This document shows positions 50,590 to 60,174 of a stretch of DNA of 64,000 nucleotides, piece by piece (the first letter of the stretch is position 1; each line of letters opens with the position of its first letter). The stretch covers positions 124,001 to 188,000 of the forward strand of contig NZ_JAUSUA010000002.1 of the NCBI RefSeq assembly GCF_030813245.1, read 5' to 3'. The stretch comes from Alkalicoccobacillus murimartini. Its GTDB lineage: Bacteria > Bacillota > Bacilli > Bacillales > Bacillaceae_D. The notes beneath the pieces are model-generated. The model had not been told where the DNA came from and searched no databases. It worked only from the letters and a program-made list of their open reading frames with translations. The position numbers were made by a program, and so were the translations under genes.

Positions 50590-51525
50590 TTAATACTCGT
50601 CTCGGTCTCCGTCTTGGATAACTTCTGTTAATCGTTCAGAAAACTCTTGAGCGGCATTAAATCCTAATCGTTTTAAACGGAAGTTCATCGCAGCAACTTC
50701 AATAATAACAGCTAAGTTTCGACCTGGTCGAACTGGAACTGTTAGCTTAGGGATTTCTGCATCAAAGATTTTGAGCGTTTCTTCGTCTAAACCCAAACGA
50801 TCATACGCTTTTCCTTGATCCCAGTTTTCTAAGTTAATACACAAGCTTATTCGTTTAAATGGACGAACCGCTCCAGCACCAAATAGTGTCATCACATTAA
50901 TAATACCTAGTCCTCGTATCTCAAGCAAATGACGAATCAGCTCAGGAGGGTGACCAACAAGTGTGTCCTCGTTTTGCTGCCTAATTTCTACTGAATCATC
51001 CGCGACTAATCGATGCCCACGGCGTACCAAATCTAACGCCGTTTCACTTTTACCGACGCCACTGCTTCCTGTAATCAGAACCCCAATACCATAAATATCA
51101 ACCAACACGCCATGCATCGCTGTCAGTGGGGCAAGTCGTCCTTCTAGAAAATTCGTCAGGCGACTACTCAACTGCGTGGTAGTGTGTGTCGATCGTAATA
51201 CAGGTACTCCAACTTCTTCAGCAGCCTCAATCAATTCTTTAGGTGCCTCTAATCCTCTTGATAAAATAACGCCTGGTGTATCGTATGTACATAATTTTAG
51301 CATTCGTTCTTTTTTTTCTTGCTCACTTAACTGTTTAAAAAAAGAAAGCTCTGTGCGTCCGATTAATTGTAGTCTTCGTGCTGGATAGTACGTAAAAAAT
51401 CCAGCCATTTCTATGCCCGGGCGAGAAATATCACTTGTTGTAATAGGACGATAAATTCCTTCCTCACCTGCTACTAATTCAAATTGAAACTTCTCTAACA
51501 GATCATTCGCTGTTACTTTTGCCAT
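50590..51525 (-). CDS. hprK: HPr kinase/phosphorylase
   Basis: A 311-residue bifunctional enzyme. The P-loop GSSGVGKS ends at residue 160, and the family signature [20 protein letters not shown] is near 200-220. It phosphorylates Ser46 of HPr and Crh in response to fructose-1,6-bisphosphate and removes the phosphate when inorganic phosphate is high. The start at 51525 ([10 protein letters not shown]) is chosen for GAGGAG spacing and agreement with the family. It is the first gene of hprK-lgt-ppaX-yvoF. Confidence 0.96.
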   Translation of the reverse strand: MAKVTANDLLEKFQFELVAGEEGIYRPITTSDISRPGIEMAGFFTYYPARRLQLIGRTELSFFKQLSEQEKKERMLKLCTYDTPGVILSRGLEAPKELIEAAEEVGVPVLRSTHTTTQLSSRLTNFLEGRLAPLTAMHGVLVDIYGIGVLITGSSGVGKSETALDLVRRGHRLVADDSVEIRQQNEDTLVGHPPELIRHLLEIRGLGIINVMTLFGAGAVRPFKRISLCINLENWDQGKAYDRLGLDEETLKIFDAEIPKLTVPVRPGRNLAVIIEVAAMNFRLKRLGFNAAQEFSERLTEVIQDGDRDEY

Positions 51526-51636
51526 CTTGTCCAACTCCTCTAGCAAGCTTCATTCTTTAGCTATGTACTTCCCCATTTTAGCACGTTTTTTCAAAAAAGA
51601 TTCATGCTCCTGTTAATTTAGTTGCACTCAATGAAA

Positions 51637-51666
51637 AGGGATACACTATCGAAGCTAGTGTATCCC
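51637..51666 (-). terminator. Terminator after yvlD
   Basis: A perfect eleven-base stem (GGGATACACTA at 51638-51648 with its complement at 51656-51666), followed by TTTTC on the minus strand. It separates the yvl operon from hprK. Confidence 0.75.
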
Positions 51667-51678
51667 ACGTTTTAGCCA

Positions 51679-52032
51679 CTAAGAGCGACTAGATTTAATT
51701 GGATTGATCAGCACTGTTTGAAAAATGGTCAAGATGATGGAAGAAATTAATGCTACTCCAAAACCACTAATCATAAATGCACTTCCCATAAACCAAGAAG
51801 CCAAATACAACGTAACAGCATTAATAACAAGCAAAAATAAACCCAATGTTAAAATCGTAGCTGGCAAAGTTAAGACAATGAGAATCGGGCGAACCGTCAC
51901 ATTTAAGATGGCTAAGATAAAGCTGGCAACAAAGGCAGCACCATATCCAGATACGGATACACCTTCAAATAAATATTCTAGAAGCAATAAAACAAATGCA
52001 TTTAAAATCAAACTGACTACAAACTTAATCAT
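51679..52032 (-). CDS. yvlD: YvlD/phage-holin-family membrane protein
   Basis: A 117-residue protein with four transmembrane segments (FVVSLILNAFVLLLLEYLF, FVASFILAILNVTVRPILIV, ILTLGLFLLVINAVTLYLAS and FGVALISSIILTIFQTVLI). It belongs to the phage-holin-family-4 / YvlD group, although nothing suggests a phage here. Function unknown. B. subtilis yvlABCD is linked to cell-envelope stress through sigma-W. The start shares a base with the yvlC stop (TAATG). Confidence 0.9.
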   Translation of the reverse strand: MIKFVVSLILNAFVLLLLEYLFEGVSVSGYGAAFVASFILAILNVTVRPILIVLTLPATILTLGLFLLVINAVTLYLASWFMGSAFMISGFGVALISSIILTIFQTVLINPIKSSRS

Positions 52033-52226
52033 TAATACACGTCCTCTTCATTCGGGACAACAAACGCCATCACAATATAGACGATAAATGGAATACCTGA
52101 TCCCAAAATAGCTACTATCGCAAACAGGATGCGGACTAGGGATGGATCCAGATTAAAGTGTTCGGCTAAGCCACCGCACACGCCAGCTACTTTACGATCA
52201 TGTTGAGATCTATATAATTTCTTCAT
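52032..52226 (-). CDS. yvlC: PspC-domain protein YvlC
   Basis: A 64-residue PspC-type protein. KKLYRSQHDRKVAGVCGGLA at the N-terminus is the family signature, followed by one transmembrane segment (ILFAIVAILGSGIPFIVYIV). PspC proteins take part in envelope stress responses. AAAGAGGGTG precedes the ATG. It lies between yvlB and yvlD. Confidence 0.93.
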   Translation of the reverse strand: MKKLYRSQHDRKVAGVCGGLAEHFNLDPSLVRILFAIVAILGSGIPFIVYIVMAFVVPNEEDVY

Positions 52227-52251
52227 CTTATCACCCTCTTTTTATATAGAG

Positions 52252-52281
52252 CGATCTGTCAGCTAGTATGCTGACAGATCG
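52252..52281 (-). other. Perfect 12-bp hairpin between yvlB and yvlC
   Basis: CGATCTGTCAGC at 52252-52263 and its exact complement at 52270-52281 enclose a six-base loop. No T tract follows on the minus strand, so simple termination is unlikely. It may stabilise or process the mRNA between the two genes. Confidence 0.55.
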
Positions 52282-52289
52282 TACAAAGC

Positions 52290-53381
52290 TTATACTAAAT
52301 CTTTTGCTTTAATTGAACCAGTATTTGAAACAGCACTTACTTTGACTCTCGGTGAGGAAGAGGAATTGCCCACAAAATGCAGCAATCTATTAGCGAAATC
52401 TTTTTTCTCCTCCAACACTTCATGATCTTTCATTTCGTTAGAGAACCCTCCAACATTTGTCTTAAACTTACCTTCAAGTCGAATGTCTGGAGCAACCTTC
52501 ACATGAATGGTTCCCGTTGTTGTTTTTAATTCTGCAAAGCCAGCCTCATCTAAAGATGACAGTTCATACGTTAACGTTCCGTTGATTGCCTCAATATCTG
52601 CATCCTGTACTTTGCCGCTCACATAAACAGCCCCATTTAATGTTTTTGCATCTACTAAATGAATGTTGGACTCTTTAAGATGAATACTACCATTTACCGT
52701 TTCAACATTCGCTTTCTTTGCATGAACACCTGTAAACGTTAATGCACCATTTAGTGTATTAACTTCAAGTGTATCCGCCTTAAGATCAGCTGCTGTAATC
52801 TCCCCATTAAAGCTATATAACTTCACACGATCAAAGCTAGATTGAGGCACATAAATGGTTGTTTTGATTTTAAGTGATTTAATTTTCGAACGGAAATCTA
52901 GCTTACCATCCTCTACTGAAAATGCAGTCTCCTGAAGGAAAATACGTCTAGCTTCCTCCGAATCCTTCACTCGATATACTGAAGCTTGGCACTCAACTCG
53001 GATGTCACTCTCATCCCACGGAACTAGAGTAATGGAGCCGTTCTCCAAGGCAACATTAATAACTGAAGGCGTCTCGTTGCGATGATGGAACGTGTGATCA
53101 ACCACAACATGCGAGCCAAAGTTAAAATCAAAATCAACATCCTTAATCTTTTTGAACGCAGTCTCAAAGAAATCTGTAAACTTCGTTGCATACGTCTCTG
53201 TATCTGACTTAGATTTCTCGTCTCGAGCTTCATTTCCTTTTTCCCAGTTCACATCTGTTGATAGTTGAGTGGAGCTTGGCGTTGAATCATCCTTTTCAAT
53301 TGCCTGAAGTAGCTTAATACCTTCTTCTGCTGTGACTTTGCCATCTTCAATCATCTTTAGGATCATCTTTTTCTCTTCCAT
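52290..53381 (-). CDS. yvlB: DUF4097-family protein YvlB
   Basis: A 363-residue protein. The N-terminal 30 residues (MILKMIEDGKVTAEEGIKLL) form the short helical motif of the YvlB N-terminus. From about 110 onward, repeated beta-helix-like rungs (FNGEITAADLKADTLEVNTLNG, VNGSIHLKESNIHLVDAKTLNG) are typical of DUF4097 adhesin-like folds. There is no signal peptide. The start at 53381 has GAGGAG upstream. It is the first gene of the yvl operon. The molecular role is unknown. Confidence 0.9.
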   Translation of the reverse strand: MEEKKMILKMIEDGKVTAEEGIKLLQAIEKDDSTPSSTQLSTDVNWEKGNEARDEKSKSDTETYATKFTDFFETAFKKIKDVDFDFNFGSHVVVDHTFHHRNETPSVINVALENGSITLVPWDESDIRVECQASVYRVKDSEEARRIFLQETAFSVEDGKLDFRSKIKSLKIKTTIYVPQSSFDRVKLYSFNGEITAADLKADTLEVNTLNGALTFTGVHAKKANVETVNGSIHLKESNIHLVDAKTLNGAVYVSGKVQDADIEAINGTLTYELSSLDEAGFAELKTTTGTIHVKVAPDIRLEGKFKTNVGGFSNEMKDHEVLEEKKDFANRLLHFVGNSSSSPRVKVSAVSNTGSIKAKDLV

Positions 53382-53468
53382 TCTTTCACTCCTCAATGTA
53401 CATTTAGTGGTGTCCTTGTGATTCTTACTAGTTTATACGTACAACAGATAGGAAATGTTTCAAGGAAT

Positions 53469-56345
53469 TTAAGATTGTTTTTGTAATTCTTTTTGTTCCA
53501 AGCGTTGACGCATACGCTCCTTATCTCTTGAGAGAATCGGAGATAAGTACTGACCAGTGTAAGATCCTTTTACTTTTGCAACTTCCTCTGGAGTACCTTC
53601 CGCAACGATTTCGCCACCTTTGTCTCCACCCTCTGGGCCAAGATCAATAATGTGATCTACGGTTTTGATGACATCTAAATTATGTTCAATAACCAACACC
53701 GTATCCCCATTCTCCACTAATCGTTGCAACACATGTAACAAGTGTCCGATATCTTCCGTGTGAAGACCTGTCGTTGGTTCATCAAGAATGTAAAGAGTAC
53801 GACCCGTTGCTCGTTTGTGAAGCTGTGAGGCTAACTTCACTCGCTGTGCCTCTCCCCCAGATATCGTTGTAGCAGGCTGACCTAAACGAATATAACCGAG
53901 CCCAACGTCAACAAGTGTTTGGACTTTTCGTTTGATCTTAGGAATGTTAGTAAAGAATTCAAGTCCTTCCTCAACCGTCATTTCAAGCACGTCAGAAATC
54001 GTTTTACCTTTGTACGTAATCTCTAACGTCTCACGATTATAACGTTTCCCATCACAAACTTCACACGGTACATAAACATCCGGAAGAAAATGCATTTCAA
54101 TTCGTATAATACCATCGCCACGGCATGCTTCACACCGTCCGCCTTTGACATTAAAACTGAAACGCCCTTTTTTGTATCCACGAATTTTTGCTTCGTTTGT
54201 CATCGCGAATACATCGCGAATGTCGTCAAAAACACCTGTGTATGTCGCTGGATTGGATCGAGGGGTTCTCCCGATCGCCGATTGATCAATATCAATGACT
54301 TTATCAATCTCTTCAATCCCCACCACCTCTTTATGCGCACCTGGCTTATCCTTAGAACGATGAATTGCCTGAGCAAGAGATTTGTGGACTATGCTATTTA
54401 CAAGTGTACTTTTTCCGGAGCCAGATACACCCGTCACGGCTGTAAAGACACCCAGTGGAAAAGTAACACTAACGTTTTTCAAGTTATTCTCTGATGCTTT
54501 TTTCACTGAGAAAGAACGACCGGTTAATTCTCTACGTTTCTCTGGGACTGGAATAAACCGATCTCCAGACAAGTACTGCCCTGTTAGAGAATTAGCATCC
54601 TGCATAATCTCTTTAGGTGTTCCCGCGGCCGTTATCGTCCCACCATGTACACCAGCTCCCGGTCCTACATCAATGATATAGTCCGCGGCAAGCATCGTAT
54701 CTTCATCATGCTCAACAACAATTAATGTATTACCTAAATCTCTCATATGTTCTAGGGCTTTAATTAAACGATCATTATCACGCTGATGAAGACCGATTGA
54801 AGGCTCATCAAGAATGTACAGGACACCCATCAAAGAAGAACCAATCTGTGTTGCTAACCTAATGCGCTGTGCTTCACCACCTGAAAGTGTTCCGGCTGCT
54901 CTAGAAAATGTTAAGTAATCAAGTCCTACATTAATGAGAAAATCAGCACGATCATGAATTTCTTTTAAGATTGAAGCACCTATCGACCGTTCTTTTGAAG
55001 TAAGATCCAAGTTCATGATGAACTTCTGCGCATCCTTTACAGACATGGATGTAATTTCTCCAACATGTTTTTCATTTACTTTAACTGCTAATGCTTCTTT
55101 TTTTAATCGATAACCTTTGCAGGTAGGGCATGCTTTCTGTCTCATGTACCCTTCCATTTGTTCTCTAATATAATCAGAGCTTGTTTCATGATAACGTCTG
55201 GATACGTTCTTCACAACGCCCTCAAACTCTACCGATCCTTCACGTACACGACCAAATTCATTTTCGTAATGGAAAAAGATCTTGTCTTTGCCACTACCAT
55301 GAAGAATCTTGTCCAATTGAGCACTTGGAAGATTTTTCACCTGTGTATCCATATCGATACCATAGTGATCACAAACTGCTTCTAAAAGCTGTGGGTAATA
55401 TTGTGAGCTAACTGGCTCCCAAGGGGAAATGGCATGTTCACGTAAAGTCTTAGAATGATCCGGAATGATCAAATCTAAATCGACCTCAAGCTTAGTCCCT
55501 AATCCATCACAACTACCGCAAGCTCCATACGGACTATTAAAAGAGAAGAGTCGAGGCTCAAGCTCCGGAATAGAAAATCCACAAATCGGACATGCATAAT
55601 GCTGGCTAAATAAAATCTCCTCGCCATCAATTACATCCACAAGTACACGACCATCTGCGAGCTGCAAGGCTGTCTCTAATGAGTCGGCCAGTCGGCTGTT
55701 TACACCATCTTTAATGACGACCCGGTCGATCACTGCCTCTATAGTGTGTTTCTTATTCTTTTCAAGTTGAATTTCCTCAGCTACCTCATGCATCTCCCCA
55801 TTAATACGTGCACGCACATAGCCCTGCTTCTTAAGATCTTCAAGTACTTTTACATGTGTCCCTTTCCTGCCCGAGACAAGTGGTGCTAGGATCTGCATTT
55901 TTGTCCGTTCTGGAAAAGCTAATAAGCGATCTACCATTTCTTGAATGGTCTGTGAAGAGATTTCAGTCCCATGATCCGGACAAAATGGACGACCCATTCT
56001 GGCATAAAGCAAGCGGAGGTAGTCATAAATTTCCGTGACCGTACCTACCGTTGACCTTGGATTGCGACTAGTTGTTTTCTGATCGATTGAGATTGCCGGA
56101 GACAACCCATCAATCGAATCAACATCCGGTTTATCCATTTGCCCTAAAAATTGGCGCGCATAGGCCGATAGAGATTCAACATACCTACGTTGCCCTTCCG
56201 CATAAATAGTATCGAAGGCTAAGGAGGACTTTCCTGAGCCAGAAAGTCCTGTTAACACAACAAGCTTATCTCTAGGAATGGTGACGTCGATATTTTGTAA
56301 ATTATTAGATCGAGCTCCTTTTACAACAATGTGTTCATGTGCCAT
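53469..56345 (-). CDS. uvrA: UvrABC excinuclease subunit A
   Basis: A 958-residue ABC-type ATPase. The first P-loop GLSGSGKSS is near residue 32 and the second GVSGSGKST near 642. ABC signatures [12 protein letters not shown] and [12 protein letters not shown] are near 490 and 830. Zinc-binding cysteine pairs occur in [20 protein letters not shown] and CEACRGDGI. It scans DNA for bulky lesions and loads UvrB. It follows uvrB by 4 bp. Confidence 0.98.
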   Translation of the reverse strand: MAHEHIVVKGARSNNLQNIDVTIPRDKLVVLTGLSGSGKSSLAFDTIYAEGQRRYVESLSAYARQFLGQMDKPDVDSIDGLSPAISIDQKTTSRNPRSTVGTVTEIYDYLRLLYARMGRPFCPDHGTEISSQTIQEMVDRLLAFPERTKMQILAPLVSGRKGTHVKVLEDLKKQGYVRARINGEMHEVAEEIQLEKNKKHTIEAVIDRVVIKDGVNSRLADSLETALQLADGRVLVDVIDGEEILFSQHYACPICGFSIPELEPRLFSFNSPYGACGSCDGLGTKLEVDLDLIIPDHSKTLREHAISPWEPVSSQYYPQLLEAVCDHYGIDMDTQVKNLPSAQLDKILHGSGKDKIFFHYENEFGRVREGSVEFEGVVKNVSRRYHETSSDYIREQMEGYMRQKACPTCKGYRLKKEALAVKVNEKHVGEITSMSVKDAQKFIMNLDLTSKERSIGASILKEIHDRADFLINVGLDYLTFSRAAGTLSGGEAQRIRLATQIGSSLMGVLYILDEPSIGLHQRDNDRLIKALEHMRDLGNTLIVVEHDEDTMLAADYIIDVGPGAGVHGGTITAAGTPKEIMQDANSLTGQYLSGDRFIPVPEKRRELTGRSFSVKKASENNLKNVSVTFPLGVFTAVTGVSGSGKSTLVNSIVHKSLAQAIHRSKDKPGAHKEVVGIEEIDKVIDIDQSAIGRTPRSNPATYTGVFDDIRDVFAMTNEAKIRGYKKGRFSFNVKGGRCEACRGDGIIRIEMHFLPDVYVPCEVCDGKRYNRETLEITYKGKTISDVLEMTVEEGLEFFTNIPKIKRKVQTLVDVGLGYIRLGQPATTISGGEAQRVKLASQLHKRATGRTLYILDEPTTGLHTEDIGHLLHVLQRLVENGDTVLVIEHNLDVIKTVDHIIDLGPEGGDKGGEIVAEGTPEEVAKVKGSYTGQYLSPILSRDKERMRQRLEQKELQKQS

Positions 56346-56349
56346 GTCC

Positions 56350-58335
56350 TCACCCTTCCGCTTTCATTTGTAAAACAATATCTCTTAATTCCGCTGCACG
56401 TTCAAAGTTAAGGTCTTTTGCAGCTTGTTTCATTTCGGCTTCTAAGCGTTCAACCATTGCCGCTTTATCCTTTTTACTAAGCTTAGCTTTTGGAGCTGCG
56501 GACGCTTCATATTCTTCACTATCTTCTGCTGCATACGTTGCCTGAATAAGTTCAGGCACTTTTTTCTGTATCGTTTGCGGCGTAATACCATGCTCATCAT
56601 TATGAGCTTTCTGAATGGTACGTCTACGGTTTGTTTCACTTATAGCTAATTCCATCGATTTTGTCATCTTATCTGCATACATAATGACATGGCCATTGGC
56701 ATTACGTGCCGCTCGACCCATTGTTTGGATAAGAGAACGCTCTGCTCGTAAAAATCCTTCTTTATCAGCATCAAGTATTGTTACTAATGACACCTCTGGA
56801 ATATCTAGCCCTTCACGAAGAAGGTTAATCCCAACTAATACATCAAAGGTTCCTAATCGAAGCTGTCTCAAAATTTCTATTCTCTCAAGAGTCTTAATTT
56901 CAGAGTGAAGATACCTTACCTTAATCCCAAGCTCTTTTAGATAGTCTGTTAAGTCCTCGGACATCTTTTTCGTAAGAGTTGTTACAAGGACACGTTCATT
57001 CCGAGCTGTTCGATCATGAATTTCTCCGACCATATCATCAATTTGACCTTCAATCGGACGTACATCAATCGTTGGATCAAGAAGCCCTGTAGGACGAATA
57101 ATTTGCTGAACCATATCTGGTGTTTTCTCCAGTTCATAAGGACCTGGCGTTGCCGATACATAAACAACCTGATTCACTTTTTCTTCAAATTCCTCAAAGC
57201 GCAAAGGACGGTTATCTAACGCTGAAGGAAGTCTAAAACCATGGTTAACCAGGATCTCTTTTCTCGCTCTGTCTCCATTAAACATGCCACGGACTTGAGG
57301 CAGTGTCACATGAGACTCATCCATGATCAATAAATAATCTTCTGGAAGGAAATCCATTAATGTATATGGAACAGCTCCAGCCTCCCGCAAAGTTAAATGA
57401 CGTGAGTAGTTCTCAATGCCTGAACAAAAACCCATCTCACCCATCATTTCTAGATCATAACGCGTACGCTGTTCTAATCGCTGTGCTTCAAGCAATTTGC
57501 CTTCTTCTTGCATTGTCTTAAGCTGAACTTCTAGTTCTGCTTCAATGTTTTTCATGGCACGCTTCAACTTTTCTTCACGCGTCACAAAGTGAGAAGCAGG
57601 GAAGATAGCCACGTGATTACGTTCACCCTTCACTTCACCGGTTAAACTGTCCACCTCAGTGATTCGTTCAAGTTCATCTCCGAATAATTCAACACGGATA
57701 CACTGTTCATCTCGAGATGCCGGAAAAATTTCAACAACATCCCCTCTCACTCGGAAGGTTCCACGCGTAAAATTAATATCATTACGATCATATTGAATGT
57801 CCACCAGTTTTCGAAGTAGTTCATTTCGATCAAGCTCCATGCCAACTCTTAGCGAGAGAACAAGGTCTCGATATTCAGAAGGAGAACCTAAACCATAAAT
57901 ACACGAAACACTCGCCACAATAATGACATCATTCCGTTCAAACAATGAGCTTGTCGCTGAGTGTCTTAATTTATCAATCTCATCATTAATACTGGCATCT
58001 TTCTCTATAAACGTATCAGAACTCGGGACATATGCTTCCGGCTGATAATAATCGTAATAACTAACAAAGTATTCAACCGCATTGTTCGGAAAATACTCCT
58101 TAAATTCACTATATAGTTGACCGGCAAGTGTTTTATTATGAGCCATAATTAACGTCGGCTTATTTACCTGCTTAATAACATTAGACATTGTGAAAGTCTT
58201 ACCAGTTCCTGTTGCACCAAGCAACGTCTGAAACTTTTCACCTTTATTTAATTCTTCAACAATCTTACGAATCGCCTCGGGTTGATCCCCCTGAGGCTCA
58301 TAATTAGAAACAAGTTCAAATTCTCTCTGCTCCAC
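56350..58335 (-). CDS. uvrB: UvrABC excinuclease subunit B
   Basis: A 661-residue damage-verifying helicase-like protein. Walker A is GATGTGKT (residues 40-47), the beta-hairpin is in [20 protein letters not shown] (about 92-111), motif VI is QTMGRAARN near 540, and the UVR domain at the C-terminus ([20 protein letters not shown]) binds UvrC. The start is a GTG with GGAGG 7 bp upstream. It is the first gene of the uvrBA operon and probably SOS regulated. Confidence 0.98.
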   Translation of the reverse strand: MEQREFELVSNYEPQGDQPEAIRKIVEELNKGEKFQTLLGATGTGKTFTMSNVIKQVNKPTLIMAHNKTLAGQLYSEFKEYFPNNAVEYFVSYYDYYQPEAYVPSSDTFIEKDASINDEIDKLRHSATSSLFERNDVIIVASVSCIYGLGSPSEYRDLVLSLRVGMELDRNELLRKLVDIQYDRNDINFTRGTFRVRGDVVEIFPASRDEQCIRVELFGDELERITEVDSLTGEVKGERNHVAIFPASHFVTREEKLKRAMKNIEAELEVQLKTMQEEGKLLEAQRLEQRTRYDLEMMGEMGFCSGIENYSRHLTLREAGAVPYTLMDFLPEDYLLIMDESHVTLPQVRGMFNGDRARKEILVNHGFRLPSALDNRPLRFEEFEEKVNQVVYVSATPGPYELEKTPDMVQQIIRPTGLLDPTIDVRPIEGQIDDMVGEIHDRTARNERVLVTTLTKKMSEDLTDYLKELGIKVRYLHSEIKTLERIEILRQLRLGTFDVLVGINLLREGLDIPEVSLVTILDADKEGFLRAERSLIQTMGRAARNANGHVIMYADKMTKSMELAISETNRRRTIQKAHNDEHGITPQTIQKKVPELIQATYAAEDSEEYEASAAPKAKLSKKDKAAMVERLEAEMKQAAKDLNFERAAELRDIVLQMKAEG

Positions 58336-58351
58336 AAGCCAGCCTCCTAAT

Positions 58352-58421
58352 CGAACATATGATCACATTCATTTAGTATATCATAAACAAATCAATTATC
58401 CATAAAAATACGAACGTTCGT
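58352..58421. promoter_or_regulatory. Candidate LexA (DinR) sites upstream of uvrB
   Basis: CGAAC-ATAT-GATCA at 58352-58365 has the spacing of the Bacillus SOS box (CGAAC-N4-GTTCG) with an imperfect right half. ACGAACGTTCGT at 58410-58421 is a perfect palindrome with the right half-sites but no N4 spacer. A TATACT -10 (minus strand, 58380-58375) lies between them. uvrB is SOS regulated in B. subtilis. Confidence 0.4.
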
Positions 58422-58516
58422 ACCCCTAATATTGTAGCCAATCTTATCCACCTACATACGCTCTCTAAAGCTGTATACCCGATTCTTTCATCTATAAAAA
58501 TGGCAAATCTTTTTAC

Positions 58517-58545
58517 TGGACGATTCCTGATTAAAAGGCTATGAT
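58517..58545 (+). promoter_or_regulatory. Promoter of the FMN-riboswitch transcript
   Basis: TGGACG (58517-58522), a 17-bp spacer and TATGAT (58540-58545) lie about 30 bp before the riboswitch aptamer on the plus strand. Confidence 0.55.
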
Positions 58546-58576
58546 ATGTGGTATTAGAAATTCAAAAAAGAATATG

Positions 58577-58716
58577 GATCTTCGGGGCAGGTGAAACTCC
58601 TGACCGGCGGTAAAGTTTTTATTAAAACAAGCCCGCGACTCCAGCTGCAATATGTAGCTTGGACTGATCTGGTGAGACTCCAGAGCCGACGGTTAAAGTC
58701 CGGATGGGAGAAGATA
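58577..58716 (+). promoter_or_regulatory. FMN riboswitch (RFN element)
   Basis: ATCTTC at 58578 pairs with GAAGAT ending at 58715 to close the junction. Inside are the conserved RFN segments GGGGCAGGTGAAACTCCTGACCGGCGG, AGCCCGCGACTCC, GGTGAGACTCCAGAGCCGACGG and AAAGTCCGGATGGGAGAAGA in the proper order (quoted in parts where longer). Binding of flavin mononucleotide is expected to favour the terminator that follows and reduce expression of the transporter gene. Confidence 0.95.
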
Positions 58717-58753
58717 AAAAGATAGTTCGCTTTTATTTAGGTGTAACTATTTT

Positions 58754-58855
58754 AAGGATACATGTCTGTGTATGCTTTTTCTGAGCTCAAGTCCCGATAA
58801 TCGAGTATGTTTATCGGGTTAATCAGAACAAGTGGACTCCATGTATCTTTTTTTA
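58754..58855 (+). terminator. Riboswitch-controlled terminator (expression platform)
   Basis: AAGGATACATG at 58754-58764 pairs with CATGTATCTTT at 58840-58850 over eleven positions (one G-U), and a T-rich run continues to 58855. The long loop contains a second stem (CCCGATAA with TTATCGGG). The unit lies between the aptamer and the transporter gene, as expected for transcriptional attenuation. Confidence 0.75.
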
Positions 58856-58900
58856 TTTTTTACGAACGATACCATATTCAAACTAAAAGGGGTTTGAATA

Positions 58901-59866
58901 ATGGAACAAACAGGTCTAAGATCTAAAAATACGTTTTGGCTTATTGTCATAGGTGCCGCGTTTTGGGGAGTGAATCCTCTATTCCGGGTGATGTTATTAG
59001 ATACATTAACATCCGCTCAAATTGTTTTTATTGAACATATCCTATTAGCTTTTATAACAGTTCCCATCTTATGGATGAATCGACGTGAGTTAAAAGGATT
59101 AAAAAAGAGTCATATTGGAGCCCTGCTCTTTATCTCGTGGGGTGGTTCAGCACTTGCAACCTTACTTTTTACAGCAGCTTTAACATACGCGGGAAGTATT
59201 AACGCTGTTTTGTTATTACAAAAAATGCAGCCGCTTTTCGCCATCATATTAGCACGTATTATTTTAAAAGAATTGTTCCCTAAGCACTTTGCCATATTGG
59301 TCAGTGTTGCATTAATCGGAACCTACTTCTTAACCTTTGGATTCTCACTTCCACTTGGTCATTTTGATGAAGTCATTCAAATGGGAAGTATTCTCTCACT
59401 TGCCGCTGCTGCCCTTTGGGGAGGTTCCACGGTGATGGGTAGACATCTACTTAAACAGATGAAGTTTGAAACGGTTACGTCACTTCGTTTTGTTTTAGCT
59501 ATTCCATTCATTACGCTCATCATGCTTATCCAAAATGCAGCATGGGCATTGCCTACGGATTCAACAGCGATGACGTTAATTGGAGTAAACCTTCTAATAT
59601 CAGCTCTTTTACCTGGTTTATTCAGTATGTTGCTTTATTACAAAGGTCTAACTAACACAAAAGCCTCTGTAGCTACTCTTGCAGAGTTAAGCTTTCCAAT
59701 GACGGGAATGTTAGTGAACTGGCTTGTTTTTCAAGAATCCGTAACAGCCGCTCAATTTACCGGTTTTGTGCTTATATGGGTTGTGTTATTCACCATTTCA
59801 AAACAAAAAGAAGTCATTGCACCGATCTCGAATGAAAAAGCTCCTTTATTGTCTAAAACGTCTTAA
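58901..59866 (+). CDS. EamA/DMT-family transporter, probable flavin transporter
   Basis: A 321-residue membrane protein with about ten transmembrane segments in two EamA repeats (FWLIVIGAAFWGVNPLFRVM at about residue 13; GSILSLAAAALWGGSTVMGR near 167). AAAAGGGG precedes the ATG. The FMN riboswitch upstream links it to flavin supply, so import of riboflavin or a precursor is the most economical role. Known Bacillus riboflavin uptake uses RibU, a different fold, while alphaproteobacterial RibN is a DMT protein. Substrate is inferred from regulation only. Confidence 0.85.
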   Translation: MEQTGLRSKNTFWLIVIGAAFWGVNPLFRVMLLDTLTSAQIVFIEHILLAFITVPILWMNRRELKGLKKSHIGALLFISWGGSALATLLFTAALTYAGSINAVLLLQKMQPLFAIILARIILKELFPKHFAILVSVALIGTYFLTFGFSLPLGHFDEVIQMGSILSLAAAALWGGSTVMGRHLLKQMKFETVTSLRFVLAIPFITLIMLIQNAAWALPTDSTAMTLIGVNLLISALLPGLFSMLLYYKGLTNTKASVATLAELSFPMTGMLVNWLVFQESVTAAQFTGFVLIWVVLFTISKQKEVIAPISNEKAPLLSKTS

Positions 59867-59880
59867 TGAGATGTTGACGA

Positions 59881-60115
59881 TTTAGTAAGGGGAATTCGGA
59901 TTTAAGCAAGGTGAGTACGAGTGGTAGTAAGATAATGAGGGCGATACCAAGAGATTCCCATGCATAACCAAGCCCGATTAGAATTTAGCAAGAGCCAGGG
60001 CTCATTACTCAGAGCTTTGGCTTTTTTATCAAGTGCCTACACCTAATACCCAGAGCTTCGGCTTCTTTATCAAGAGCCTGACTCGTGCTAAGAGCAGTGC
60101 CTCCTTTACCAAGAA
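59881..60115. repeat. Array of twelve 20-21-bp-period repeats with TTTANCAAGAGC core
   Basis: The AAG (or CAG) of a core resembling TTTANCAAGAGC begins at 59887, 59908, 59929, 59949, 59970, 59990, 60010, 60031, 60051, 60072, 60090 and 60111. Spacings are 21, 21, 20, 21, 20, 20, 21, 20, 21, 18 and 21. The best copies are TTTATCAAGAGCC, TTTAGCAAGAGCC and TTTACCAAGAAAC. The 8 bases between cores vary. The array fills the gap between the transporter stop codon and the pucG terminator. There is no coding frame. Confidence 0.85.
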
Positions 60116-60124
60116 ACACACATC

Positions 60125-60170
60125 AAAAAGACAAAAGGACACTACTACCCAGTGTCCTTTTGTCTTTTTT
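60125..60170. terminator. Bidirectional terminator before pucG 3' end
   Basis: A 19-bp near-perfect stem (AAAAAGACAAAAGGACACT at 60125-60143 with its complement at 60151-60169), flanked by A and T runs. It can end both the transporter transcript and the converging puc transcript. Confidence 0.9.
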
Positions 60171-60174
60171 AATT

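Noticed and set aside
51679-52032. Holin-family match as evidence of phage genes near hprK
   Set aside because: The protein sits in the conserved yvlBCD operon of bacilli with no phage neighbours. The family name is historical.
59881-60115. CRISPR-like appearance of the periodic array
   Set aside because: Cores are only about 10-13 bp and degenerate, intervening sequence is about 8 bp, there is no leader, and no cas gene is present.
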